Notes: a model not told the origin generated them from the sequence alone. A stretch of DNA of 43,389 nt from Hansschlegelia zhihuaiae (GCF_004103825.1 NZ_RYFI01000008.1:67115-110503), one strand, 5' to 3'; numbered from the stretch's first letter, positions 1 to 8,182 are shown. Numbers and translations: made by a program.

Positions 1-2
1 GG

Positions 3-50
3 CTCGAGCGCATGGCCGAGGAGCTCTCCGAGGGCACGCGACGGGAATAG
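3..50 (+). CDS. zapA: ZapA, C-terminal fragment (cell division)
   Basis: Only the last 15 codons are in the window, reading LERMAEELSEGTRRE before a TAG stop. The charged, helical tail fits the coiled-coil end of ZapA, the FtsZ-bundling protein that stabilises the Z-ring. The main support is position: in alphaproteobacteria zapA commonly lies just upstream of the 6S RNA gene and 5-formyltetrahydrofolate cyclo-ligase, both of which follow here. The fragment is too short for the call to rest on sequence alone. Confidence 0.55.
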   Translation, partial: LERMAEELSEGTRRE

Positions 51-112
51 GTCCGCGAAGGATCGCGCAAACGCCACTGGCGCGGCGCACGTCGCTCGCC
101 TATCTTGTTCCG

Positions 113-276
113 GCGGTGCTGCGGGGTGCGTCAGGACAAATTGAATCCCCGGGCCCTTACGATTCCGAACGGGAGCTGTCCCTGGCCTCGACCGTGGTCT
201 TGGCCAAAACGGCGCCCACCTACTCTGTAGGTGTCCCGGGATCGAACCGTCCAACGGCCATCGTGGCTCCGCGCTC
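113..276 (+). ncRNA. ssrS: 6S RNA
   Basis: 6S RNA binds the sigma70 holoenzyme by imitating an open promoter. Three pairings are visible. A closing stem joins GCGGGG at 121-126 to CTCCGC at 267-272. CCCGGG at 148-153 can pair with CCCGGG at 235-240. A 7-bp hairpin, CACCTAC-TCT-GTAGGTG, sits at 217-233 just before the latter, as in alphaproteobacterial 6S RNAs. TATCTT at 101-106 is a possible -10 box, which would put the start near 113. The location between zapA and the 5-FCL gene is the classic one. Ends are estimated to within about 10 bases. Confidence 0.72.
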
Positions 277-288
277 TGTTTCTCGTCC

Positions 289-894
289 ATGACCCAGCCT
301 TCAGCTCCGCCTGCCGACATCGCCGCCCGCAAGGCGGCGATCCGCAAGGCGACGCTTGGCGCGCGCGCGCTGATCGACGCGGCGACGCGGCTCGAGGCGG
401 GCCGGTCGATCGCCGCGTTCGGCGGCGAGATCGTGGCGCGCGAGAAGCCGGTCCGGGTCTCGCTCTTCGTCTCGGTGAAGGGCGAGATCGACACCGGCCC
501 GTTGGCGGAAAAGCTCGCTCGGGCGGGGGTGCCGCTTTGCCTGCCGGTGATCGTGAAAAAGGGCGAGCCGCTGGTCTTCCGCGACTGGCGGCCGGGCGGC
601 CCGCTCGACGATCGGCCGTTCGGCCTGAAGGAGCCGCCCGAAAGCGCCGCGGAGGTCGTTCCCGATCTGCTCTTCGTGCCGCTCGCCGCCTTCGACTCGG
701 CGGGAGCGCGGTTGGGCTACGGCGGCGGCTTTTACGACCGCACGCTGCTGAAGCTGCGGGCCGTTGGGCCGGCCATGGCGATAGGTCTCGCCTTCGCGGC
801 CCAGGAGGTCGACAAGGTCCCGACGGTGGGCCACGACGTCACGCTCGACGGCGTGTTGACCGAGAAGGGACTGCGTCGAACCGGCGCCGCCTGA
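289..894 (+). CDS. fau: 5-formyltetrahydrofolate cyclo-ligase
   Basis: This 201-residue cytosolic enzyme converts 5-formyltetrahydrofolate to 5,10-methenyltetrahydrofolate using ATP, returning a stored folate to the one-carbon pool. The family signature LGYGGGFYDRTL, which forms the nucleotide and folate pocket, is intact near residues 143-154. A basic N-terminal stretch (ARKAAIRKATLGAR) matches the usual lysine/arginine-rich start of the fold, and the length is normal for the family. It directly follows 6S RNA, the conserved alphaproteobacterial arrangement, so the two may share a transcript. A larger overlapping frame from 231 runs through the RNA and shows no protein-like features. Confidence 0.93.
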   Translation: MTQPSAPPADIAARKAAIRKATLGARALIDAATRLEAGRSIAAFGGEIVAREKPVRVSLFVSVKGEIDTGPLAEKLARAGVPLCLPVIVKKGEPLVFRDWRPGGPLDDRPFGLKEPPESAAEVVPDLLFVPLAAFDSAGARLGYGGGFYDRTLLKLRAVGPAMAIGLAFAAQEVDKVPTVGHDVTLDGVLTEKGLRRTGAA

Positions 895-961
895 CGGGCG
901 AAGACGCCGCGGCGCCCAAGAACCAATTCACGTCCTCGGCGTTCATGAAGGCCGAGCCCAG

Positions 962-1129
962 ATGACCGGGTTCGCGGGGCCAGTCATGTCCGGGAGGTTC
1001 GCCGTGGGCCGTCTGTTCGTCGTCGTCTCGCTCATCGTCAGCACCATCGCGCTCAGCGCCTGCGCCAACACCGTGCGCGGCGTGCGCAACGACATCAGCG
1101 CGACCGGAAAGGCCGCGACCGGACGGTGA
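962..1129 (+). CDS. Small entericidin-like lipoprotein
   Basis: A 55-codon gene encodes a signal peptide and lipobox followed by a very short mature peptide. The hydrophobic core LFVVVSLIVSTIA leads into LSAC, where the cysteine would be lipidated, and the mature part CANTVRGVRNDISATGKAATGR resembles EcnA/EcnB entericidins. These are tiny membrane lipoproteins, some of them toxin/antidote pairs; a toxic role is not shown here. Two starts are possible: ATG at 962 (GAAGG lies about 10 bases upstream) or ATG at 986, which gives a more typical 47-residue precursor. Only one such gene is present rather than a tandem pair. Confidence 0.75.
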   Translation: MTGFAGPVMSGRFAVGRLFVVVSLIVSTIALSACANTVRGVRNDISATGKAATGR

Positions 1130-1202
1130 CGATCGGCTGAGCCTTCGATAGAGACGTCGGGGCGTTCGCGCCTAACGCTCCGGCGCCGCTTCGAGGGATC
1201 TT

Positions 1203-2027
1203 ATGCGTCTGCTGTTTCTTGGTGATGTGGTCGGCCGCGCCGGCCGCGCGGTCGTGATCGAAAAGCTTCCGGCCCTGCGGGAGCGCTGGGAGCTCGATCT
1301 CGTCGTGATCAACGGTGAGAACGCCGCCGGCGGCTTCGGCATCACCGAGCAGATCTACGAGGATCTGCTCGACGCCGGCTGCGACGCCGTCACGCTCGGC
1401 AACCATTCCTTCGACCAGCGCGAGGCGCTGGTGTTCATCGAGCGCGCCGAGCGACTGATCCGCCCGGTCAACTTTCCGAAGGGCACCCCCGGCCGGGGGG
1501 CAGCGCTGATCGAGGCGCGCAACGGCGCGCGGGTGCTGGTCGTCAACGTCATGGGTCAGGTCTACATGGGACCGGCGCTCGACGATCCGTTCCGCGCCGC
1601 GGAGGCGGAGCTCGAGGCCTGCCCGCTCGGCCATGGCTGCGACGCCGCGATCGTCGACTTCCACGCCGAGGCGACGAGCGAGAAGCAGGCCTTCGGCCAT
1701 TTCGCGGACGGAAGGGCGAGCCTCGTGGTCGGCACCCACACCCATACGCCGACCTCCGACCATCGCATCCTGGCGGGCGGCACCGCCTATATGTCGGACG
1801 CCGGCATGTGCGGCGACTACGACAGCGTGCTCGGCATGAAGAAGGACGAGCCCGTCCACCGCTTCCTGGCGAAGCTCCCGTCGGGCCGCTTCGAGCCTTC
1901 GGACGGGGAGGGGACGCTGTCGGGACTCGCGGTGGAATTGGATGAGCGCGGGCTCGCGGCGCGAGTGGCGCCGGTGCGGATCGGCGGCGCCCTGAGCGAG
2001 GCGCGCCCGGAGTTCTGGGAAGGCTGA
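1203..2027 (+). CDS. YmdB/TIGR00282-family metallophosphoesterase
   Basis: This 274-residue protein belongs to the calcineurin-like phosphoesterases related to Bacillus YmdB, a 2',3'-cyclic nucleotide phosphodiesterase. Metal-binding motifs follow in order: the N-terminal GDVVGRAGR with its aspartate, NGENAAGGFG, the GNHSFDQ block, and the C-terminal GTHTHTPTSDHRIL. Length is normal. The physiological substrate in alphaproteobacteria is not settled. In related genomes this gene is generally followed closely by yebC; here about 4.5 kb comes between, including the AT-rich island at 2040-3695 and the oxidoreductase genes. GC content and codon use are typical of the host up to its TGA stop. Confidence 0.9.
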   Translation: MRLLFLGDVVGRAGRAVVIEKLPALRERWELDLVVINGENAAGGFGITEQIYEDLLDAGCDAVTLGNHSFDQREALVFIERAERLIRPVNFPKGTPGRGAALIEARNGARVLVVNVMGQVYMGPALDDPFRAAEAELEACPLGHGCDAAIVDFHAEATSEKQAFGHFADGRASLVVGTHTHTPTSDHRILAGGTAYMSDAGMCGDYDSVLGMKKDEPVHRFLAKLPSGRFEPSDGEGTLSGLAVELDERGLAARVAPVRIGGALSEARPEFWEG

Positions 2028-2118
2028 AGACACCGCTTAGGTTGCAAAATTCTAGCGTACGCCTCATTCTAGAAGGGTCAAAAATACAATCTGAATAGCA
2101 TGGTGGGGAGGGCGCTAA

Positions 2119-3042
2119 ATGAAAGTCGTATCCGTCATCAACTATAAAGGCGGCGTTGGAAAGACCACAGTAACGTGGAACATTGCAGGGGAGCTGGCTT
2201 TCAGAAATTATAAGGTTTTAGCAATAGATCTCGATCCACAGACAAACTTAACATTTTCATTCATACGGCCAGAGGATTGGCAAAAATCCTTTGCTGATAG
2301 CAAGACGATTAAACAATCGTTCGACGCACTATTGTCGAACGACGATTTTGATGTTAATAATCTTATCTATACACCCAATAGAGTTAAAGTAAAATTGAAT
2401 GGCTCTGGTAAGCTCGACATCATTAGTTCTCATTTGGGATTAATAAATGTTGATTTAGAGTTGGCGACGCTGCTATCTGGCGCAAGTTTAAAGCAATCAA
2501 AGAAAAATTTTATTAAGGTACATCGGCGACTGAGGGATAATATTCAGGATATAAATAACGATGATTATGACATTATTCTAATTGATTGTCCTCCAAATTT
2601 TAATATTGTTACAAAGACCGCGATAGTGGCGAGTGATTTTGTGTTGGTTCCCACAAGGCCAGATTTTTTGAGTACACTTGGAATTGATTACTTAATACGA
2701 AATTTGTCAGATCTGGTTAGAGATTATAATGATTACGCTAAGGAGGGTGACGATCATGTGGAGGAAATTAATCCTGCAACAATAGGTGTCGTATTTAATA
2801 TGATACAAGAGAGGTCGGGTCAGCCGATCCAAGCGCAGAACACTTACATTCAGCAGATCCGAAGGCAGAGCGGATTGTATGTGTTCGAAAGGTATATCAA
2901 GAGGAATGACACATTGTTCGCCGGTGCGCCGGAAACTGGGATACCCGTGGTTCTAAACCAGCAAAGTTCAGGAACGTATAAATCTGTAGTCAACAGTCTT
3001 GAAGATGTTGTTGATGAATTCATTGATCAAGTTGGCATATGA
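2119..3042 (+). CDS. ParA/MinD-superfamily ATPase of an AT-rich island
   Basis: This 307-residue protein has the deviant Walker A motif KGGVGKTT at residues 10-17, the A' motif DLDPQTN around 37-43 and the Walker B motif IILIDCPPN around 152-160. That is the full set for a ParA/Soj ATPase, which dimerises on ATP and typically binds DNA or membrane. No N-terminal helix-turn-helix is present, as in small type Ib and chromosomal ParA proteins. A strong GGGGAGGG ribosome site ends about seven bases before ATG. Codon use is AT-rich and unlike all neighbours, indicating recent acquisition. It is followed by one partner gene rather than a recognisable parB, and no parS-like repeats were seen. A partition, defence or regulatory role remains open. 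Confidence 0.85.
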   Translation: MKVVSVINYKGGVGKTTVTWNIAGELAFRNYKVLAIDLDPQTNLTFSFIRPEDWQKSFADSKTIKQSFDALLSNDDFDVNNLIYTPNRVKVKLNGSGKLDIISSHLGLINVDLELATLLSGASLKQSKKNFIKVHRRLRDNIQDINNDDYDIILIDCPPNFNIVTKTAIVASDFVLVPTRPDFLSTLGIDYLIRNLSDLVRDYNDYAKEGDDHVEEINPATIGVVFNMIQERSGQPIQAQNTYIQQIRRQSGLYVFERYIKRNDTLFAGAPETGIPVVLNQQSSGTYKSVVNSLEDVVDEFIDQVGI

Positions 3043-3050
3043 GGTCTGAG

Positions 3051-3491
3051 ATGGCCAACAGGTCGCAAAAATTAACACAGTTGATCAAACAAGTTGCAGA
3101 ACTAATGGAGAGCGGCTCTATCGATGATGTTGACAGTGTTAATCAGCATCTGAAGAATGTACTGAAAGAAAATAGAAAATCATTGAAAGGGCCCGGAGTG
3201 CAAGGCGGCATGCAGGCTCGCATGGACTTAGAGCAGTCGCACAAGACCACAGAACGATTGACGTCTGAGCACCTTGATCAAATCATTGAACGGTTTCGTG
3301 CATACGAAACCAGAGATGATCTTAAATTATACATAAATAAGACCGTGGAGAGAAAGGCAGAATTGGAAAGTATCGCTCGGCGATTGAGGTTGCCTATGAC
3401 GAAATCGGATGACGTTGAGGTTTTGGTGGAAAAGATTATTGATGCGACAATTGGATATAAGCTTAGGTCCCGTGCAATAAGAGGTGATTAA
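3051..3491 (+). CDS. Hypothetical partner of the ParA-like ATPase, SAP-like C-terminus
   Basis: This is a 146-residue protein from ATG 3051, chosen because GAGG lies six bases upstream; an ATG at 3039 overlaps the ATPase stop and has no ribosome site. The first ~50 residues are a charged helical segment (SQKLTQLIKQVAELMESGS). The middle is polar, and the last ~55 residues (AELESIARRLRLPMTKSDD... onward) alternate short helices in a pattern like SAP or Rho-N DNA-binding modules, ending GYKLRSRAIRG. I do not recognise the family. Tight spacing and shared AT-rich codons make it a two-gene operon with the ATPase, so it may be the adaptor that brings the ATPase to DNA. That role is inferred. Confidence 0.75.
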   Translation: MANRSQKLTQLIKQVAELMESGSIDDVDSVNQHLKNVLKENRKSLKGPGVQGGMQARMDLEQSHKTTERLTSEHLDQIIERFRAYETRDDLKLYINKTVERKAELESIARRLRLPMTKSDDVEVLVEKIIDATIGYKLRSRAIRGD

Positions 3492-3526
3492 TGTAGTTTT
3501 ATTATTCTGTATCCGTGTAAATATAT

Positions 3527-3805
3527 TTAGTCTCCTGCTATGACTAGACGGCCAAGTCTTGTGAGCTTGAAGTGCCTTCGCAAAGTGCGTGAATTGTGGC
3601 AAGCAATTGAAACAAATCGATCGGCCATTTCATTTGTGGCGCGTAATACTAAAGAATGGGGGACTCCGAAGACTTTAGAGAAGGAGCGCGTATCGCTAGC
3701 GACGCCCTCGTCGACCGCGAGCAAGATCGCGGCGTCGAGCGGGGCGAGGCCGAGGCGGACGGCGAGCGCGTCGACGCGCGCCAGGAAGGCCTCGGCCTCC
3801 GTCAC
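3527..3805 (-). CDS. Small MarR-like winged-helix protein, mosaic composition
   Basis: This 92-residue protein overlaps the stop of the upstream molybdopterin oxidoreductase by ATGA, so translation is coupled. The order LDAAILLAVDEG, then SFSKVFGVPHSLVLRATNEM, then RRHFKLTRLGR looks like a winged helix-turn-helix of MarR type without dimerisation arms. Codons 1 to about 36 use almost only G/C in third positions, as the neighbours do. From about codon 37 (near 3695) the gene switches to AT-rich codons such as TTA, GTA, AAT and TCA. The reading frame stays open and protein-like across the switch, so the gene seems to be a recombinant whose 3' part arrived with the adjacent island. It may regulate or assist the oxidoreductase. 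Confidence 0.72.
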   Translation of the reverse strand: MTEAEAFLARVDALAVRLGLAPLDAAILLAVDEGVASDTRSFSKVFGVPHSLVLRATNEMADRFVSIACHNSRTLRRHFKLTRLGRLVIAGD

Positions 3806-6096
3806 GCGGCTTCCCTCGGCCGGAAGGTCACGGGCGTCGACTTCGACAAGGGCGTGTCGGACTGCTCCCCGGCGCGCGAGAACGGCACCACGGCGTTGAG
3901 TTCGGGGTAGTAGCCGGCCACGCAGCCGCGCGGGATGTCGTAGGCGACGAGCCGGAAGTCCTCCGCCACCCGCGAGCGGCCGTCCTCATGCGTCCCGACG
4001 ACGTCGACCCGGGCGTTCGGCGCCGCGCCGATCGCCGCGATGTCGTCCGGATGCATGAACACGACGCGGCGCTCGCCATAGACGCCGCGATAGCGGTCGT
4101 CGAGGCCGTAGATCGTGGTGTTGTACTGGTCGTGGCTGCGGAAGGTCTGCAGCACGAACTCTCCGGAACGCCTGCGCGCCGCCTGGTGCTCGATCTCGAG
4201 CGGCAGGGGGGCGGCCGAGAACTCGGCGCGGCCGGACGGCGTCTCCCAGACGCGCTCGGCCGCGGCGTTGCGCAGGCGAAACCCGCGCGGCTGGCGCACG
4301 CGGACGTTGAAGTCCTCGAAGCCCGGAATGACGCGGGCGATACGGTCGCGGATCAGGTCGTGGTCCTCGGCCATCGCGGCCCAGCCGAGGCTCTTGCCGA
4401 GCGTCGCCTCCGCCATCCCCGCGATGATCGCGACCTCGGATTTGAGATGCGGCGAGGCCGGCTTGTTGATGCCGCCGGAGCCGTGGACCATCGACATCGA
4501 GTCCTCGACGGTCACGATCTGGCTCTTGCCGGCGGCGTTGCGGTCGATCTCGGTGCGGCCGAGGCAGGGCAGCAGATAGGCGACCTCGCCGACCGCCATG
4601 TGGCCGAGATTGGGCTTGGTGGCGATCTGCACGGTCAGCCGGCAGCGGCGGAGCGCTTCCGTGACCAACGCGGTGTCGGGGGTCGCGCGGGCGAAATTGC
4701 CGCCGAGCCCAATGAAGGCCTTCGACCGGCCCTCCGCCATCGCCTTGATCGCCGCCACCACGTTGTGGCCGGGGGCGCGGGGAACCGCGATGCCGAACTC
4801 CCGGTCGAGATTGTCGAGCAGCCAGGCGGGCGGGTTCTCGTTGATGCCGACCGTGCGGTCGCCCTGCACGTTGGAATGGCCGCGCACCGGGCAGAGGCCG
4901 GCGCCGGGCCGGCCGATATGGCCGCGCAGCAGCAGCAGGTTCGCGATCTCGCGCACGGTCGCGACCGAATGCTTGTGCTGGGTCACGCCCATCGCCCAGG
5001 TGGCGATGACGCGCTCGGCGCCGAGATAGATCTCGGCGAGCGCCTCGATCTCGGCGCGGTCGAGGCCCGACTGGTCCTCGATCGCGTCCCAGCCCGCCGC
5101 CTCGACCTCCGCGCGCCAGGCCTCAAGGCCGGTCGTGTGCTCGGCGATGAAGGCGTCGTCGAGCAGGCCCGGCCCGCCTTCGGCGCGGTCGGCGGCGTCG
5201 CGCGCGAACACGATTTTCGCCATGCCGCGGATCGCCGCCATGTCGCCGCCGAGTTTCGGCTGGGCGTAATGGCTCGCGACCGGGCGGGAGCCGCCGCGCA
5301 GCATCTCGATCTTGTCCTGCGGGTCGGCGAAGCGCTCCAGGCCGCGCTCGCGCACCGGATTGAGCGCCACAACCTTGGCCCCGCGCTGGGCCGCGCGGCG
5401 GAGGTCGCCCAGCATGCGCGGATGGTTGGTGGCCGGGTTCTGTCCGATCACGAAGATCGCGTCGGCGAGCTCGAAATCCTCGAGCTCGACCGTGCCCTTG
5501 CCGATGCCGATCGACTGAATGAGGCCGATGCCGCTCGCCTCGTGGCACATGTTCGAGCAGTCGGGAAAATTGTTGGTCCCGAAGGCGCGGGCGAACAGCT
5601 GGTAGAGAAAGGCTGCCTCGTTCGAGGCGCGGCCGGAGGTGTAAAACTCGGCCTCGTCGGGGCTCGAAAGCGCGTTGAGCTCGCGGCCGATCTCGGCGAA
5701 GGCCTGGTACCAGCCGACCGCGATGAACCGGTTGCTCGCCGGGTCGTAGCGCATCGGCTGGGTGAGGCGGCCGACATTCTCGAGGTCGTAGTCGGTCCAG
5801 CCTCTGAGCTCAGTCACGGTGTGGCGGGCGAAGAAGGTCGGCGCGGCGCGCTTCTCAGTCGCCTCCCAGGCGACCGCCTTCACGCCGTTCTCGCAAAACT
5901 CGAAGGAGGAGCCGTGCTCGGGATCGCCCCAGGCGCAGCCGGGGCAGTCGAAACCGTCCGGCTGGTTGGCGCTGAGCATCGCCTTCGCGCCGGCCAGCGC
6001 CGACCCGCTCGCCAGCAGATGTTTTCCGCAACTGCGAAGGGCACCCCAGCCGCCGGCGGCCTTGGATTTCTTCAGAGGCGAAGCCGCATCGCTCAT
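3802..6096 (-). CDS. FdhF/YdeP-family molybdopterin oxidoreductase
   Basis: This ~764-residue soluble enzyme is a member of the formate-dehydrogenase-like molybdopterin superfamily, closest to the YdeP subgroup. An N-terminal [4Fe-4S] motif, CPGCAW...FEFCENG, is followed by the molybdopterin core with NFPDCSNMCHEASG, where cysteine rather than selenocysteine sits at the metal site. GQNPATNHPRMLG and a C-terminal MopB-binding domain (TFRSHDQYNTTIYG) follow. No signal peptide is present, so it is cytoplasmic. YdeP proteins have been linked to acid resistance, but their substrate is unknown. ATG at 6096 (MSDAAS) is preferred; a TTG four codons earlier is also open. The downstream 92-residue gene overlaps it. 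Confidence 0.9.
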   Translation of the reverse strand: MSDAASPLKKSKAAGGWGALRSCGKHLLASGSALAGAKAMLSANQPDGFDCPGCAWGDPEHGSSFEFCENGVKAVAWEATEKRAAPTFFARHTVTELRGWTDYDLENVGRLTQPMRYDPASNRFIAVGWYQAFAEIGRELNALSSPDEAEFYTSGRASNEAAFLYQLFARAFGTNNFPDCSNMCHEASGIGLIQSIGIGKGTVELEDFELADAIFVIGQNPATNHPRMLGDLRRAAQRGAKVVALNPVRERGLERFADPQDKIEMLRGGSRPVASHYAQPKLGGDMAAIRGMAKIVFARDAADRAEGGPGLLDDAFIAEHTTGLEAWRAEVEAAGWDAIEDQSGLDRAEIEALAEIYLGAERVIATWAMGVTQHKHSVATVREIANLLLLRGHIGRPGAGLCPVRGHSNVQGDRTVGINENPPAWLLDNLDREFGIAVPRAPGHNVVAAIKAMAEGRSKAFIGLGGNFARATPDTALVTEALRRCRLTVQIATKPNLGHMAVGEVAYLLPCLGRTEIDRNAAGKSQIVTVEDSMSMVHGSGGINKPASPHLKSEVAIIAGMAEATLGKSLGWAAMAEDHDLIRDRIARVIPGFEDFNVRVRQPRGFRLRNAAAERVWETPSGRAEFSAAPLPLEIEHQAARRRSGEFVLQTFRSHDQYNTTIYGLDDRYRGVYGERRVVFMHPDDIAAIGAAPNARVDVVGTHEDGRSRVAEDFRLVAYDIPRGCVAGYYPELNAVVPFSRAGEQSDTPLSKSTPVTFRPREAA

Positions 6097-6543
6097 AGAA
6101 AATCTCAATCAACTATGGACGCGACACATGCGCCGCGACGGAAGAAAAGTGCGGTCGGAATGGCCGGCATGCAATGAAAATGAGTGATCTGCGCCGCTGA
6201 TGCAGCGATCGATTTCGCCTATTGACACTTGAAAAGTGGAATTGGATCAAGCCGAGCTTGATAAGCTATTCCGATCATTTTCTTGGCGAGAGGCTCGCTT
6301 TCGCCTTTCGATCGGCGCGGCTCGGACGGCTGCGAGTTCGAGTCTGATATCGCATTGCAGCATGGGGCCTCTGCGCATTCCGCATGACCCGGGGCCGCCT
6401 TCGTCAGGCGGCGCAAGCGTTTGGCGCCGCTTCCTTTCGCAGGCGCTCGGCTCTATAAGGCCGGCTTTCCAGACAGCGGACGTCCCGCCGCGCGCGCCGA
6501 AGCAGCGACCCGGGGGCGTCCGGAGCAGCCGGAGCCCCGCCCC
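6097..6543. other. Gene-free interval with small palindromes
   Basis: No convincing gene lies between the divergent oxidoreductase and yebC. Three inverted repeats are visible: CACTT-GAA-AAGTG at 6226-6238, AGCTT-GAT-AAGCT at 6255-6267, and a GCCGCC/GGCGGC hairpin with a 7-base loop at 6394-6412. The first two lie 129-171 bases upstream of the oxidoreductase start and could be operators. TTGACA at 6222-6227 is not followed by a good -10 box. Reading frames here are low-complexity or antisense. Confidence 0.35.
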
Positions 6544-7284
6544 GTGGCCGGACATTCGCAGTTCAAGAACATCATGCACCGCAAGGGCCGCCAGGACGCG
6601 GTCCGGGCGAAGCTCTTCTCGAAGCTCGCGCGCGAGATCACGGTGGCGGCCAAGTCCGGGATGCCGGACCCGGACATGAACCCGCGGCTGCGCCTCGCGG
6701 TGAACGCCGCCAAGGCGCAGTCCATGCCGAAGGACAACATCCAGCGCGCGATCAACAAGGCGGCGGGCGGCGACACCGAGAACTATGAGGAGGTGCGCTA
6801 CGAGGGCTACGGCCCCGGCGGCGTCGCCATCATCGTCGAGGCGCTGACCGACAACCGCAACCGCACCGCCTCGGCCGTCCGCTCCTACTTCACGAAGTCC
6901 GGCGGCGCGCTCGGCGAGACCGGCTCGGTCGGCTTCATGTTCAACCGCGTGGGCGAGATCGTCTATCCGGCGAAGGCGGGCTCCGCCGACCAGGTGCTGG
7001 AGGCCGCGATCGAGGCCGGCGCGGAAGACGTCGAGTCGTCCGAGGAAAACCACGTCGTCACCTGCGCCTTCGAGGATCTGAACGAGGTGTCGAAGGCGCT
7101 CGAGGCGTCGCTCGGCGAGGCCGAGAGCGCCAAGGCTGTCTGGCGGCCCAACGTCACGACCGCGCTCGACGAGGACAAGGCCGCATCGCTGATGAAGCTG
7201 CTCGACGCGCTCGACGAGGACGACGACGTCCAGAACGTCCACGGCAATTACGAGATCTCCGACGAGGTTATGGCGAAGCTCTGA
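6544..7284 (+). CDS. yebC: YebC/PmpR-family protein (TACO1 family)
   Basis: This 246-residue protein starts at GTG 6544 with [19 protein letters not shown], the family's near-invariant N-terminus. A GGAG lies upstream. The frame stays open further 5' but that extension is Arg/Pro-rich and not conserved in pattern. [36 protein letters not shown] and [19 protein letters not shown] are typical. YebC proteins act in the cytoplasm as DNA-binding regulators or as translation factors that relieve ribosome stalling. In many alphaproteobacteria it sits upstream of ruvCAB; here the TauE-like and Hsp70-like genes come between. Confidence 0.95.
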   Translation: MAGHSQFKNIMHRKGRQDAVRAKLFSKLAREITVAAKSGMPDPDMNPRLRLAVNAAKAQSMPKDNIQRAINKAAGGDTENYEEVRYEGYGPGGVAIIVEALTDNRNRTASAVRSYFTKSGGALGETGSVGFMFNRVGEIVYPAKAGSADQVLEAAIEAGAEDVESSEENHVVTCAFEDLNEVSKALEASLGEAESAKAVWRPNVTTALDEDKAASLMKLLDALDEDDDVQNVHGNYEISDEVMAKL

Positions 7285-7301
7285 GGCGCGGGGTCTGCGC
7301 G

Positions 7302-8054
7302 CTACCGCCAGATCCCGTCCCACACCGGAGCCGACAGCGCGGCCGCCAGCAGGATCACGGCATAGGCCGCGCGGCGGTAACCGGCGTCCGTCGCGCCGAC
7401 GAAGCGCCTCGCGCCGAGAAAGATGCCGAGTCCATAGGCCGGCCCGAGCCAGAGCGCGAGCCGCGCCACCTCTGCGGTCAGCAGGCCGGCCCAGAGCAGC
7501 GACGCGAAGGTTGCGGCCGACACCACCGCAAACAGCGCGATCATGTTGGCGCGGATCGTTGCGCGCTCGCCGGGGCCCGCCAGCCAGTAGGCGGCGACCG
7601 GCGCCCCCGAGATCTGGGCGGAGCCGCCGAGCACCCCCGCCACGACCCCGACCCCGAGCGTCGCGGCCATATGCGGGCGGCCTTGATAACGCATGCCGCT
7701 CGCGAGCAGCGCGAGAGTAGCCGTGACCGCGATGGCGATCGCCCATCGCAGAACGACCGGATCGACCACCACCAGGGCGTAGACGCCGACCGGCGTGAAG
7801 GCCGCGGTGGCGAGCGCCATGGGCGCGACCTCGGGCCAGTGGCAGCGCCTGAACGCGCGCAGCGCCATCGGGAACATCAGAGCGGCGTCGATGAGGCAGA
7901 ACACCGGCGTCGCCCGCGCCGGATCGTAGAGCGCCGAGATCAGCGGCACGAAGATCAGCGCGCTGCCGAAGCCCGAAAAGCCGCGCACGACTCCCGAGAG
8001 CAGCGCGATGGCGACGGCGAGGCCAAGCGTGGAATCGACGACGGACTGAAGCAC
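7302..8054 (-). CDS. TauE/SafE-family membrane exporter
   Basis: This ~250-residue polytopic inner-membrane protein has about eight hydrophobic helices. The family pattern GVVRGFSGFGSALIFVPL opens the first repeat, and GVVAGVLGGSAQISGAPVAAYWL opens the second, showing the internal duplication of TauE/SafE carriers. Substrates in the family include sulfite, sulfoacetate and other organosulfur anions; none can be assigned here. GTG at 8054 (VLQSVVDSTLG) is preferred because the frame upstream is Arg-rich and overlaps the region ahead of the neighbouring gene; GTG at 8069 is an alternative. It converges with yebC and diverges from the Hsp70-like gene. Confidence 0.85.
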   Translation of the reverse strand: MLQSVVDSTLGLAVAIALLSGVVRGFSGFGSALIFVPLISALYDPARATPVFCLIDAALMFPMALRAFRRCHWPEVAPMALATAAFTPVGVYALVVVDPVVLRWAIAIAVTATLALLASGMRYQGRPHMAATLGVGVVAGVLGGSAQISGAPVAAYWLAGPGERATIRANMIALFAVVSAATFASLLWAGLLTAEVARLALWLGPAYGLGIFLGARRFVGATDAGYRRAAYAVILLAAALSAPVWDGIWR

Positions 8055-8182
8055 GCGCGGATGTAGCACCGCGCGGCCCGCCGCGATCGAGCTTTTTTGC
8101 AGTCTTGCGCCGCCATTTCCGCGGCGTCGCGCGTCGCTTCGTCCAATCGCCATCGCGCGCGTCCTGGGCGAGGAGCAGCGCC

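Noticed and set aside
231-965. Forward frame starting inside the 6S RNA
   Set aside because: Overlaps 6S RNA and 5-FCL in a different frame and is Arg-rich without any recognisable domain.
2119-3491. ParA pair as a remnant plasmid partition locus
   Set aside because: Not excluded, but no parS-like repeats, ParB-type helix-turn-helix, replication or integrase gene is seen, so it is not called as such.
3988-6177. 729-codon forward frame across the molybdopterin oxidoreductase
   Set aside because: Low-complexity shadow of a reverse-strand gene with intact iron-sulfur and molybdopterin motifs.
6328-6355. Possible tRNA T-arm (GTTCGAGTC)
   Set aside because: The flanking bases cannot form the 5-bp T stem, and no acceptor or anticodon arm is nearby.
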